A stretch of DNA of 64,000 nucleotides, taken from assembly GCF_036320965.1 (NCBI RefSeq), contig NC_092241.1:28344797-28408796 (forward strand), in the 5' to 3' direction. This DNA is from Panulirus ornatus (Eukaryota > Arthropoda > Malacostraca > Decapoda > Palinuridae). The notes beneath the pieces were generated by a model. It was given only the letters and a program-made list of their open reading frames with translations, did no database searches and had not been told where the DNA came from. Positions 38,014-52,800 of the stretch are shown here, one piece after another. How positions within the stretch are numbered: the first letter of the stretch is position 1; every line of letters begins with the position of its first letter. The translations under genes were made by a program, and so were the position numbers.

Positions 38014-38552
38014 TCCATTCAGTGTACAGAGTCTCCACGACCCCTATTTAAGAGAACGTCACCCAGGAACTCCTTTCCATAGGTTCCTGTTGTCCAAGGC
38101 TGCGCTACGTCCAACAGCAGGCAAGTGATAACTCCCTTGGAGAGAGAGAGAGGTTGTTTGACGAGACTGTACTCCCAGTGGCACAGTTTCGCAATACGTT
38201 AACAGTTAGCAGGTGGTTTACTAATCTAGAGATATAATTCGAACAGAAAAATCTAACGAAAGCCCAAAGTGAAATGAATAACATAAAAAGAAAACAACAA
38301 AATAAAAAAATAAGTAACAATCCTGTCCTAAATCCTATCGTTTCCAGATACACATCCTAATATACTATGAATACATCCAAATACAAAGAACACTAAGATC
38401 CTAATCTCATCCTGATGAAACTTAACTAAAAAGAAATGCACATAAATCCGTAGATTACTCACTGATGCCTAAAGTGAGATTATACGACAGGAGAGACTCC
38501 AGTATTAACAACTCGCTCTCTGTCGGAGAAGCTACTGGCCAACACAGAAAAA

Positions 38553-38801
38553 CTACTGCCAACATCGGGTCGCCTTTGTCGTAATTACGTACGTATTACT
38601 GAGAAGGGTGGTTCCGACGAGTGGGGCAGTTGGTTCGAACTGATCGTGTTTACGAATTCGTGTCGTAAGATGTCGCATCCTCTTGCCAATACATAAAGCA
38701 TTACGGTTATTGTCATGATAAACAATAGATGGAAGAACTTCTCTAAGACATAATGTCTTTGATTTCAAAACAGAAAGAATGAATCGTGTTTTGCCTTGCA
38801 A
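38553..38801 (-). pseudogene. Possible GIY-YIG-like retroelement relic
   Basis: The minus-strand frame contains CIGKRMRHLTTRIRKHDQF, loosely like the (Y/C)IG(K/Q)T..L..R...H segment of retroelement GIY-YIG nucleases. The first strand and the catalytic Glu region are not seen. It may be a diverged Penelope-like remnant. Confidence 0.2.
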
Positions 38802-41800
38802 GCTGCTCTAACGGTAATTTGAGGGTAATATTCACGTAACAAGATAGTCACTCTTTTATGGAGTGACTGTCTTCTCCAGTGGAGAGAACTACAAAATGTA
38901 TCACAAGTCTAAGAAAAATTGATGATTTCCTTGATGACCATAATACATAATATTTTGCTTAGTAACGTACCCATAGACGCGTGATTCAAATGGAAACCTT
39001 TCGTATGCATTTTATTTTTCTTCAGTTATGCAAGTTCAGTTTAGAGTATTCAGGGCATATGTGTAGCGCTCTCGTAGCCACTGTCAGCATCAAGCTGCAC
39101 TTACACTCGATTGGAATAAAAACGTTGATTTCATGCAGAGAACTGCAAATCTGGGTTATCTTTATACCAATGTAATCAATGAATTCTCACGCTTACTAAT
39201 GTAGATATCAAGAAAGTGGAGGGTTTTTCTTATCTCTCTACCTCCGCAGTGTATTCGATATTGTTAAGCTGGGAATTCATATTACTGAAAAAATCAAAAG
39301 GTTCAACGTCAGCAGGCTTAAAATAAAATACCATGACGTCTATGTACGTATAAAGTAATAAAATAAAGTTTTCCTATTGAACAATATGCGTATAGTTCAT
39401 GGGTTAAATAAGTTTCAATTTAAGGCATTATCATCACATCCATCTATTGGCTGTTCCCTTTTGTTCGAAGTTACGGTGCAACGATGGACTCCCTCCCTAC
39501 TCGGTCCAATATCAACCAATACAAATTTGATGTCACAATGACTTTTGGTAGTTGGATGAGTGTCCATCATACTTTAAACCTATGGCTTATAAACGACATA
39601 TCGACGGGACAATTTTATCTTTTAAGTCTCTAACGCTACTACTATATTATTCAATCATTTGAATTCCCAATACAGAGTACGCCACGGAGGTAGGGAATAG
39701 TAATATCGTCACCTTTCCTTGTACTGGTATTATAAAAGACATGCCAGTTCTTCTACTGCATTATTAAAAGAAACTTACATCTCTTGATCTCCGTGCACAA
39801 CGTGCAAGTCATTAGAAATTTGCGCTTCAAGAATTCAACACGCCATCGTAATTGCTGATCACTCAGACGGACTAATGATGTGTGCATAAGTACGACAGGA
39901 TAACTGTGAAGAGAAGGCAATAATGTATCCGTGATGGTTGTGTTAGGTCGAAGGCAAGTCATAACTATGACTTTCATGTTTCCTCATGATGGCTAATATG
40001 AGCCGTCTAGTTGTAAATGTTGATGGAACATGGTTTTTGTTTTATCGCTTGACGATTAGATTAGGTAAGATTTTACCTCAGCGCTTCGATGTAAAGGAAT
40101 AACCGAACCAGAGTCAAGACCAGCTGTCAAATTTCCCAAGGAGCGCCACAATCCTGGACGCATGTCACCTTGATCAGTGACAACCGTTTGCTTCTCGTTA
40201 ATGACATTCTTCCTTCATGGTGATAAATATCGACTCATGCCAACGGCTGTATCCATTTATGCTCTAGATATCAGTTCTGTCTATAAAGACACACAGGAGT
40301 CTCCTTAGTTACATTTATCTTTTATGATATCAACTGTCACGTCTTATTGATGTCAACGTATGTATTACCACCGATATATCACTTTCATTATCCAGAAAGG
40401 ACCCCGGTAAGGGGTGTTTGTGTTCAGACCCTACCATTCAGGTTGATAAGGGCTATGACGACGCGAGAGGAGTAGCCCATTATCCTGGCTTAAGTGTGGT
40501 CGTGCATGTGCACCGCTGGTCTAACATTCATCCATCACCAGGCAGACACAAAACCTCACGACCGAGGTCAGGTTTCAAATGAGTAGCGAAACCTGATGTG
40601 GCACATGGCTCCCAGTATCAATTTCATCTCAATCATTCCAAGATGAGGATCTGTCGACTTCCACGTATAATCAGTCCTGACGGTCAGTAATTCTTCCTTT
40701 TAAAGTCCCAGAAACCTCTATGCTGATGGCAAGCGGATGGACGGATGGGACTTTAGAGAAGGGAAACCAAAAGGCAAAAATGGAATAGAAACAGTGTCTT
40801 CATAAATGCCAGGTCAGGAGCTGGTGATCAGACGTCAAGAGATGAAATATGAGAACTAATATCGTTAAAAGAGGAAGACGCCGTGAAGATGAAAATGGGG
40901 TGAAGAGGGAAAAGGACAAAAGATAGAACGAGTATGCAGCTCGGGATGAATTAAACAATAGAATATAAAGATGGTAATGATGTAATTAATTCAGCCCCAG
41001 CACTGGACATATCACTCGTGCAGCTTTCGGTTCAAGCATGAACACAAACAGTAATGGATAACTTTTCAGATGCAGTGACTCTCCAAAAACGAATTGCTTT
41101 CATCACAATAACACACGTGAAATCTAAAGTCAAGAACTCCATCCGACTGTACTGATCCTTGCACAGACATTCTCGGATGATGATCATCCTTTCAACAGTT
41201 AACTAAAGAAGGTATCGTTCGTTGTTAACAAGATCACCTACCTTACAATGTGCGTCACCAAGACTTATGATATGATTAGATCAGCTCACAGTAATAAGCC
41301 AGTAGAGGAACTACCTGTGTCATTTTTGTATCAATTTATCTTGCATGTAGATGGTGTGGCTATACTTGAATTAATATTTCTATCACATCTTCATCTTTTG
41401 CAACAGGTGTATTAGTTCATGAATTTGATAGGGGGTTTGAACTTCATCCATTAGGATTCGTGAATCAAGTTTATTCGACGCATTCGATCAGGAGCAATAT
41501 AAATCTCATAAAATTGCTGCGAAAAAGCTAAGAAGTAGATTCAGAGAAGACACATCACTTGTACCTCTTGTAATTCAACAGTTCGTCAGTATACAGGACT
41601 GTAAATAATGACTTACGTTACCTTAGTCCCCGGTTGGCAAAATTCACACAAAATAATCTGGGATAAAACACAACAGCGATGAAAAGTTGAATTAACTATC
41701 GACTTCCACAGCACTTGCCATACATATCGTGATTAAACGTTATATGTTCCATGAATGAAAGAAAAGAAAAAACACAAGCCACAGCCTAAGTACAGCATAG

Positions 41801-43804
41801 GAGCGTTATCTGTTCCCAGAATTTAACTAATGAACTGTATACACTGGGTTTTAGACTTACTATTTTATCCTTCATGACGACGTGGAGCAAGGGAGAGGGG
41901 AAGCAGTGCTGCAGCAGATATCTGCTGACATGGGAATGTGGAGAAGAGAAGATGGTCACCAGCATTCGAGAGAGTAGGTTATATTTTCCTCCTTTGTCTC
42001 CTTCTGTAGACCATTCTAAGGCAGCCGTTGTGCGAGTTCTATACGGTATTTGTTCCTCTTTGCTCGGCCATATGAATAATTGCTTTGTCCAAAGCTGTAT
42101 GTATCGGTGTGCTCATGTCTTTCAATTGAAGAAGCATTAGCACAATGAACACCATAGAAATGCACTTTTTACTTAATTTTTGGCAAAGCGCTAAAACAAA
42201 CTTTAATTTATGGCATCCGTTTACAGAGAGTTTTATTTATTCTAGGTATTATCCAGAGGTTCTTGTGGGTGCAATGAGCAGGTAATGATGGCAAATGATG
42301 GAAAACACGAATCGAGTTATCTGAAGTTCATGAAACGCTGGGATCCGATGAGTTCTGCATGGGAAGTGTATGGGAAGGACTAGCGACTACGCGAATATTC
42401 TATCCATTATCCTTAATTCCGTTTCCATTTATGTGGGACGGATCAGGTACAAGCAGCACTCTCTCAGGTCACATTCTAACTTATATCGTCAACTGAAATC
42501 CGGTGTTCTGTGGTATACAAAGCTTTCCACAAAGATGTATGTGCTTTTTCATTCTTCATGTGGTTCACTAAGATGATTCATCAGAGACTAACGTCTCCTT
42601 CCTTATCTACGCCTTTACACACAGATATTATTTCATTGTACAAATCAACTGAGAATGAAAACCAACTGTATCTGCCGAGAGCTTGGGTCTTAAGCGGAAC
42701 ACTCCGGCTGCCCCATGACTGGCTCTATTGATCCGTAGGGTTGCTGGTGGTTGCGACTACCAAGCATTAGCGCTGTAGAAATCCTTTGAATTGATACTCT
42801 TCCTTTATGGAAGCGACAAATTGCGCTAAATGATACTCACATATAATGAGTGGACACGGTGAACATAAGTTTACATAAGCCAATTTTTCTACACCGTCAA
42901 TTTGAACCGAAAATATATCATCTGCACTTTACCTCCGCACATTTTTTTTTTTTCGCCATTTCACTACCACCTCTCCAAGTCCTAGCTCACAGCTCCAAGA
43001 TTCTTCTATCCTGGAAGGTTACTTTCCTGTCTTTAGCCATCCCTGGCGGCGATGCTCTGCACGCGTCAAGGCCCCGCGGCACACTAGAGGGGAGGACCCA
43101 GCTACAGGGAGGGAGTTTGGACTTGCAGAGGAGGCAAAGTCGTCCGTTATTTTGTATGTGAGCGTTATCAAGAGCAGCCACACGCATGGTCGATGGTCCA
43201 CAACCGGAACTGCTGGAGTGGGGTTGGGGGACAAGCCGAGAGAACAGTGAGGCAGAAGGGTGGGAGGAGGGTGGTACTCACGCACGGTCAGACGGGGAGA
43301 GAAGCAGGATGAGAGGGAAGAGAGGAAGAGATCAGACAACGGCTGGCGGGCTGGGCGAGGCGATGAAATGACGACTGAGAGAAAAGGGTGGAAAATCCTG
43401 AATCAAGAGCACTCAAACACAAAGCGACGAAGGTATCATTAAAAGTGAAGGATTAGGGCTGATCTTCTCTTTGTGCGTCACGACCGTTCACGTCACAGCG
43501 GGAAGTGTGTGCAGGTGACCCAGTGTCCTGTTCGAATAATGAGCACACCCGCTCTCATAGATGAGTGACATTAGGTTCTTGAGGAGCGCCATTAGTCAAA
43601 ATTCGACAAAGTTTACGCGAAAGGTTTATGCTTCCCCGAGTATAACCTTTACGAGGTTATACATGGACAGAGGAGTGTCTGAGGTATGGCAGGAAGGGCA
43701 AGTGCCCTGGGCCCCACTTGAAGGGGGGCGCCACTCAACAGGTTTGTTTTTTGATATATGCTACCCGATTGACATTTTTAACGGTTTGGTTTTGAGATGA
43801 AAAA

Positions 43805-46800
43805 AACAAACAAACTCGCATTTCAAAATTGAAAGATAAGATATTCAGACACTTCTATACTTGAAATAATCATTTAACATATATCATAATGCTCTCAGTT
43901 ACCGATTCATACCCAGTAAATACGATGCAAAGGATAAAAAAAAATCTTCAAAATTGACTTCATTTAACAGCTTAAATGAATGTCATAAAGACAACTAAAC
44001 GATATTTCGAAACCAAATTATTATACAGCACGAAAAGTACTTCTTGTAATGAATTTTTAAAGGAAATCCATTTTTCTGAGAAAATGCCAAAAATTGAAGG
44101 GTATTTTTTAGCTCCAAAATCTTTTTGATTTAAAATTGAAAGATAAGATATTCAAACACTTCTATACTTGAAAGAATCATGGAAAATATATCATAATGCT
44201 CTTAGTCACCGATACATACCCAGTAAATTTGATGCAAGGGATCAGAATATATTTGAAATTGAATTCATTTAACAGCTTGATTGAATGTCATAAAGACGAC
44301 TAAACGATCCTCTAACACCAGATTTGTATTAAGCATAAATTATACTTCTTATAATGAATTTTTAAAGGAAATCTACTTTTCTCAGAAAAATGCCAAGAAT
44401 TGAGGGAATTTTTTTTTGCTCAAATTTTTTGTGTCAAAATTGAAAAATGAAATATTCAACCACTTCTATAACTGAAATAATCATGGAAGTTATGTCAGAG
44501 AATATTTAAAAATGAATTCATTTAACAGCTTCTTTGAATGGCATGTAGATGACTAAACGATATTCTAACACCAGATATGTATTCAGCATAAAATATACTT
44601 CTCATAATGAGTTTTTAAAGGAAATCTATTATTCTGAGAAAAATACCAAAAATTGAAATTAATACCTCAGGGTATCTTTCGGCTCCAAAAACTTTTTGTT
44701 TCAAAATTGAAAGATAAAATGTTCAAACACTTCTATACTTGAAATGATCATGGGAAATAGATCATACTGCTCTCAGTTACCGATACATACCCAGTAAATA
44801 CGATGCAAAGGAGCACAAAATATTTTGAAAGTAACTTCATTTAACAGCTTAACTGAATGTCCGAAATAAGACTAAACGATATAATAACATTAGATTTGTA
44901 TTAAGCTTGAAAAATACTTCTTATAATGAGTTTTTAATGGAAACCAATTTTTTTGACAAGGTAACACTTCAGGGTATCTTTTAGATCAAAATCTATTTTG
45001 TTTCAAAATTGAAAGACAAGATACTCAAACACTTCAATACGTAAAATAGTCGTGAAAAATATATAATAATGCTCTCTGTTACCGATACATACCCAGTAAC
45101 AACGATGCAAAGGAGCAGAAAATATTTCAAAATAGACTTCATCTAACAGCTTAAATGAATGTCATAAAGACGACTAAGCGATATTTTAACACCAGATTTG
45201 TATTCAGCATGAAAATACTTCTTGTAATGAGTTTTTAAAGGTAATCTATTTTTCTGAGAAAAATGCCAAAACTGAAGGTATTTTTTAGCTCAAAAATCAT
45301 TTTGTTATAAATTGAAAGATAAGATATTCAATACTTCTATACTAGAGAAAATAATGGAAAATATATCATAATGCTTTTAGTCACCGATATATACCCAGTA
45401 AATACAATGCAAAGGATCAGAAAATATCTAAAATTGAATACATTCAACAGCTTAATTGAATGTCATAAAGACGATTAAACGATATTCTAAAATCAGATTT
45501 CGATTCAGCATAAATGATACTTCTAATATAGATTCTTTTAAAGGAAATCTGTTTGTATGAGATAAATGCCAAAAATTGCAGGGCATTTTTTAGCTCAAAA
45601 AACTTTTTGTTTGAAAATTAATATGTAAGATATTCAAACACCTCTATACTTGAAATAATCATGGAAAATATATGGTAATACTCTCGCTTACCAAGACATA
45701 CCCAGTATTCATGATGCAATGAAGCAGATATATTTCAAAATTAACTTCATTTAACAGCTTAAATGAATGTCATAAAGACGACTAATCGATATTTTAACAC
45801 AAGATTTCACTTCAGCATGAAGATTAATTCTTATAACGAGTTCTTAAAAGAAATCGATTTTTCTGAAAATAATGCCAAAAACTGAAGGTAATAAATAATT
45901 TAGTTCAGGGAATTCTTTACCTCAAAGAAATTTTCTTTCAAAATTGAAAGATAAGATATTCAAATACTTCTATACTTGAAATAAACATGGAAAATATATC
46001 AGAAAGCTCTTAGTCACCTATACATACCCAGTAAATACGATGCAAAGGATCAAAAAATGATTAAAATTGAATTCCTTTAACAGCTTAATTTAATGTCATT
46101 AAGACGATTAAACGATATTCTAACATCAGATTTGTATTCAGCATAAATGATGATTCTCATATTCAGTTTTTAAAGGAAATCTATTTGCATGAGAAAAATG
46201 CCAAAAATTGCAGAACAGTTCAGGTATTTTCTATCTCAAAAAACTTTTTGTTTGAAAATTATTAGATAAGATATTCAAACACCTCTATACTTGAAAAAAT
46301 CATGGAAAATATATAGTAATGCTCTCACTTACCGATACACACTCAGTAAATACGATGCAAAAGCAGAAAATATTTTGAAATGGCCTTCATCTAACAACTT
46401 AAATTAATGTCATAAAGACGACTAAACGATATTTCAACACAAGCTTTCTATTCAGTATGAAAAATTATTCTTATAATGAGTTTTTAAAGGAAATCTATTT
46501 TTCTGAGAAAAATGCCAAAAATTGAAGGCAAAAGTTCGGGAAATCTTTTAGCTCAAAGAACTTTATATTTCAACATTGAAAGATAAGATTTTTAAACACT
46601 TTTATACCTGACATAAACATGGAAAATATATCATAATGCTCTTAATCACCAATACAAAAACAGTAAATACGATTCAAAGGATCAAAAAATATCTAAAATT
46701 GAATTCATTTACCAGCTTAATTGAATGTCATAAATATGATTAAACGATATTCTAACATCAGATTAGTATTCAGCATAAATGATAATTCTCATATTGAGCT

Positions 46801-49800
46801 TTTAAAGGAAATCTTTTTTGTATGAGGAAAAATGCCAAAAATTGCAGGTATTTTTTAGCTCAAAAAACTTTTTCATTGAAAATTAATAGATAAGATATTC
46901 AAACACTTTTATACTTGAAATAATCATGGAAAATATATGGTAATGCTCTCACTTACCAATACATACCCTTTAATTATGATGCAAAAGAGCAGAAATATTT
47001 TAAAATTGACTCCATTTAACAGCTTAAATGAACGTCATAATGAGGACTAAACGATATTTCAACACAAGATTTCTATTCAGTATCAAAAATAGTTCTATAC
47101 TTATATACTTGAAATAAACATGGAAAATATATCATAATGCTCTTAGTCACCTACATTTACCGAGTAAATACGATGCAAAGTATCAAAAAATACGTAAAAT
47201 TGCAGGTATTTTTTAGCTCAAAAAACTTTTTCTTTGACAATTAATAGATAAGATATTCAAACACCTCTATACTTGAAATAATCATGGAAAATATATGGTA
47301 ATGATCTCACTTACCAATACATATCCAGTAATTATGATGCAAAAGAGCAAAAATATTTTAAAAGTGACTTCATTTAACAGCTAAAAGGAATGTCATAAAG
47401 ACGACGAAACGATACTTTAACACAAGATTTCTATTCAGTATGAAAAATAGTTCTCATAATGAGTTTTTAAAGGAAATCCATTTTATAGAGAAGAATGACA
47501 AAAATTGAAGGTAATCAGGAAATTTTTTACCTCAAAAAACTTTTTCTTTCAAAATTGAAAGTTAAGATATTCAAACACTTCTATACTTAAAATAAACATG
47601 GAAAATATATCATAATGCTCTTAGTCACCTATACATACCCAGTTAATACGATGCAAAAAATATTTAAATTGAATTCATTTAAAAGATTAACTGACTGTCA
47701 TGAAGACGATTAAACGATATTCTAACATCGGTTTTCTACTGAGCATAAATGATAATTTTCATATTTAGTTTTTAAAGGAACTCTATTTGTATGAGAAAAA
47801 TGCCAAAAAATTGCACGTAATAGTTCATGGTATTATTTAGCTCAAAAAACTTTATCTTTGAAAACTAATAGATAACATATTCAAAACCTCTATACTTGAA
47901 ATAATCATGGAAAATATATGGTAATACTCTCACTTCCCGATACACTCCCAGTAAATACAGTGCGAAGAAGCAGAAAATATTTTGAAACTGACTTCATCTA
48001 ACAGCTTAAATGAAAGTCATAAAGACGACTAAACGATATTTCAAAACAAGATTTCTACTCAGAATGAAAAATAATTCTTATAATGAGTTTTTAAAGGAAA
48101 TCTATTTTTCTGAGAATAATGCCACAAAATCCAGGGAATTATTTCCTAAAAAAAACTTTTTCTTTCAAATGAAAAGATAAGATTTTTAAACACTTCTATA
48201 CTTGAAATAAACATGGAAAGTATATCATAATGCTCTTAGTCACCTGTACATACCCAGTAATTACGATGCAAAGGATCAAAAAATATTTGAAATTCAATTC
48301 ATTTAACAGCTTAATTAAATGTCATAAAGACGATCAAACGATATTCTAACATCAGATTTGTATTCAGCATAAATGATAACTCTCATATTGAGTTTTTAAA
48401 GAAAATCTATTTGTATGAGAAAAATGCCAAAAATTGCAGGTAATAGTTCAGGGTATTTTTTAGCTCAAAAAAACTTTTTGTTTGAAAATTAATTGATAAG
48501 ATATTCAAACACCTCTATACTTGAAATAATCATGGAAAATGTATGGTAATGCTCTCTTTCCAATTCATACCCAGTAATCATGACGCAAAGGGGCAGAAAT
48601 ATTTTAAACGACTTCATTTAACAGCATAAATGAATGTCATAAAAACGACTAAACGATATCTTAACACAAGATTTCCATCCAGTATGAAAAATAATTCTTA
48701 TAATGAGTTTTTAAAGGAAATCTATTTTTCTGAGAAAAATGCAAAAAATTGAAGGTAATAGTTCAGGGAATTTTTTACCTCAAAAATCTTTTTCTTTCAA
48801 AATTGAAAGATAAGATATTCAAACACTTCTATACTTGAAATAAACATGGAAAATATATCATAATTCTCTTAGTCACCTATACATACCCAGGTAAATACGA
48901 TGCAAAGGATCAAGAAATATTCAAAATTGAATTCATTTAACCGATTAACTGAATGTCATGAAGACCATTAAACGATATTCTAACATTAGATTTGTATTCA
49001 GCATAAATGATAATTCCCATATTGACTTCTTAAAGGAAATCTATCTGTATGAGAAAAATGCCAAAAATTGCAGGTAATAGTTCAGGGTATTTTTGAACTC
49101 AATAAAGCTTTTCTTTGAAAATTAATAGATAAGATATTCAAACACCTTTATACTTGAAATAATCATGGAAAATATATGGAATTGATCTCATTAACCAATG
49201 CATACCAATTAATTATGATGCAAGGGAGCAGAAATATTTTGAAATTCACTTCATTTAACAGCTTAAATGAATGTCATAAAGACGACTACACGATATTTTA
49301 AAACAAGATTTCTATTCAGCATGAAAAATAATTCTAATATTGAATTTTTAAAGGAAATCTATTAAAGGAAATCTAAAGGAAATCTGAGAAAAATGCAAAA
49401 TATTTATTACTTCAAAAATCTTTTTCTTTCAAAATTGAAAGATAAGATATCTAAAAACTTCTATACTTGAAATAAACAAGGAAATAAATCATAATGCTCT
49501 TATTTACCTGTACATATCTAAGAAAAACGTTGCAAAGGATCAAAAAATATTCAAAATTGAATTCATTTAACAGCTTAACTGAATTTCATAAAGACGATAA
49601 AACGATATTTTAACATCAGATTCCTATTCGCCATAAATGAAAATTCTCATATTGAGTTTTCATAGGAAATTTATTTGTATGAGAAAAATGCCAAAAATTG
49701 CAGATTATTTTTTAGCTCAAAAAACTTTTTGTTCGAAAATTAATAGATAAGATATTCAAACACCTCTATACCTGAAATAATCATGGAAAACATATGGTAA

Positions 49801-52800
49801 TGCTGTCACTTTCCATTAATTATGATGCAAAGGAGCACATATATTTTAAACCACTTCATTTAACAGCTTAAATGAATGTCATCAAGAAGACTAAACTGTA
49901 TTTTAACACAAGATATCTATTCAGCATGAAAAATAATTCTTACAATGCGTTTTTAAAAGAAATCTATTTTCTGAGAAAAATGTCAATTATTGAAGGTGAT
50001 AGTTTAGGGAATGTTTTACCTCAAAAATCTTTTTCTTTCAAAATTGAAAGATAAGATATTCAAACACTTCTATACTTGAAATAAACACAGAAAATATATC
50101 ATAATGCTCTTAGTCACCTATACATACCCAGAAAATACGATGCAAAGTATCAAAGAATATTTGAATATGAATTCATTTCTAGCTTAACTCAATGTCATGA
50201 AGACGATTAAACGATATTCTAACATAAGATTTCTATTCAGCATAAATAATAATTCACATATTGAGCTTTGAAGGAAATCTATTTGTAAGAGAAAAATGCC
50301 AAAAATTGCGGATAATAGTTCAGGGTATTTTTTAGCCTAAAAAACTTTTTGCTTGAAAATTGATAGATAAGATATTCAAACACCTCTATACTTGAAATAA
50401 TCATGAAATATATGGTAATGCTCTCCCTTCCCGATACACACCCAGTAAATACGATGCAAAGAAGCAGAAAATATATTGAAACTGACTTCATCTAACAGCT
50501 TAAATGAATGTCGTAAAGAAGAATAAACGATATTTCAACAAAAAAATTCTATTCAGTATGAAAAAATAATTCTTATAACCCGTTTTTAAAGGAAATCTAT
50601 TTTTCAGAGAAAAAATGCCAAAAATTGAAGGTAATAAATAGTTCAGGGAAATTTTTACCTCAAAAAACTTTTTCTATCAAAATTGAAAGATAAGATATTC
50701 AAACACTTCTATACTTGAAATAAACATGGAAAATATATCATAATGTTCTTAGTCACCTATACATACCCAGGAAATACGATGCAAAGGATAAAAAAAAAAA
50801 TTAGAATTGAATTCATTTAACAGCTTAATTGAATGTCATAGAGACGATTAAACGATATTCTAACATCAGATTTGTATTCAGTATAAATGATAATTCTCAT
50901 ATTGAGTTTTTAAAGGAAATCTGTTTGTATGAGAAAAAAACTTTTCGTTTGAAAATTAATAGATAAGATATTCAAACACCCCTATACTTGAAATAATCAT
51001 GGAAAATATATGGTAATGCTCTTACTTTCCAATACATACCTAGTAATTATGACGCAAAGGGGCAAAATATTTTAAACTTGACTTCATTTAACAGCTTAAA
51101 TGAATGACATAAAGACGACTAAACGATATTTTAACACAAGATTTCTATCCAGTATGAAACATAATTCTTATAATGAGTCTTTAAAGGAAATCTATTTTTC
51201 TGAGAAAAATGCCAAAAATTGAAGGTAATAGTTCAGGGAACTTTTTACCTCAAAAAACTTTTTCTTTCAAAATTGAAAGATAAGATATTCAAAAACTTCT
51301 ATATATGAAATAAACATGGAAAATATATCATAATGCTCTTAGTCACCTATACATACCCAGTAAATACGATGCAAAGGATCAAAAAATATTTAAAATTCAA
51401 TTCATCTAACAGCTTAACTGAATGTCATGAAGACGATTAAACGATATTCTAACAGATTTCTATTAAGCATAAATGATAATTCTCATATTGAGTTTTTAAA
51501 GAAAATCTATTTGTATGAGAAAAATGCCAAAAATAGCAGGTAATAGTTCAGGGTATTTTTTAGCTCAAAAAACTTTTTTTTTGAAAATTAATTGATATTC
51601 AAACACCTCGATACTGGAAATAATCATGGAAAATGTATGGTAATGCTCTCACTTTCCAATACATACTCAGTAATTATGACGCAAAGGGGCAGAAATATTT
51701 TAAACTTGACTTCATTTAACAGCTTAAATGAATGTCATAAAGACGATTAAACGATATTTTAACACAAGATTTCTATCCAGTATGAAAAATAATTCTTATA
51801 ATGAGTTTTTAAAGGAAATCTATTTTTCTGAGAAAAATGCAAAAAATTGAAGGTAATAGTTCAGGGAATATTTTACCTCAAAAATCTTTTTTTTTTCAAA
51901 ATTGAAAGATAAGATATTCAAACACTTCTATACTTGACATAAACATGGAAAATATATCATAATTTTTTTAGTCACCTATACATACCCAGTAAATACGATG
52001 CAAAGGATCAAAAAAATATCTAAAATTGAATTCATTTAACAAAAGTCTTGTATTCATCGTGAAAAATACTTCTTTTAATGAGCTTTTAAAAGAAATCCAT
52101 TTTTCTGAGAAAATTACCCAAAATTGAAGGTAATACTTAAGGGTATTTTTTTTAGCTCAATTTTTTTTTTTTTTTTCAAAATTGAAGCATGAGATATTCA
52201 AACACTTCATGAAATACATATCATAACGTTCTCAGTTACCGATACATATTCTGTAAATACGATGTAAAGGAACAGAAATATTTTAAAACTGACTTCATTT
52301 AACAACTTAATTGAGTGTCATTATGATGACTAAAAGTTATTTCAAAACCAGATTTCCATTCAGCAAAAGAAATACTTCATTTATTGAGTCTATAAAGGAA
52401 ATCTTTTTTCTGAGAAAATTCCCAAAATTTGAAGGTAATAGTTCAGGGTATTTTCTAGGTCAAAAAACGTTTTGCTTCAAAATTGATGCATGAGATATTC
52501 AAAGACTCCTACCCTTGAAATAATCATGAAATATTTATCATAATGGTCTCAATTACCGATACATACTCATTAAATACGATGTAAAGGATCAAAAATATTT
52601 TAAAATTGACTTAATTTGACAACTCAATTGAGTGTCATTATGATGACTAAAAGTTATCTTAACACCAGTTTTTCATCCAGCATGAAAATTACTTCATTTA
52701 ATGATTTTATAAAGGAAATTTTTTTTCTGAGAAAAATACCGAAAATTAAAGTAATAGTCCAGGGTATTTTTTTGCACCGAAAACATTTTGCTTTAAAATT

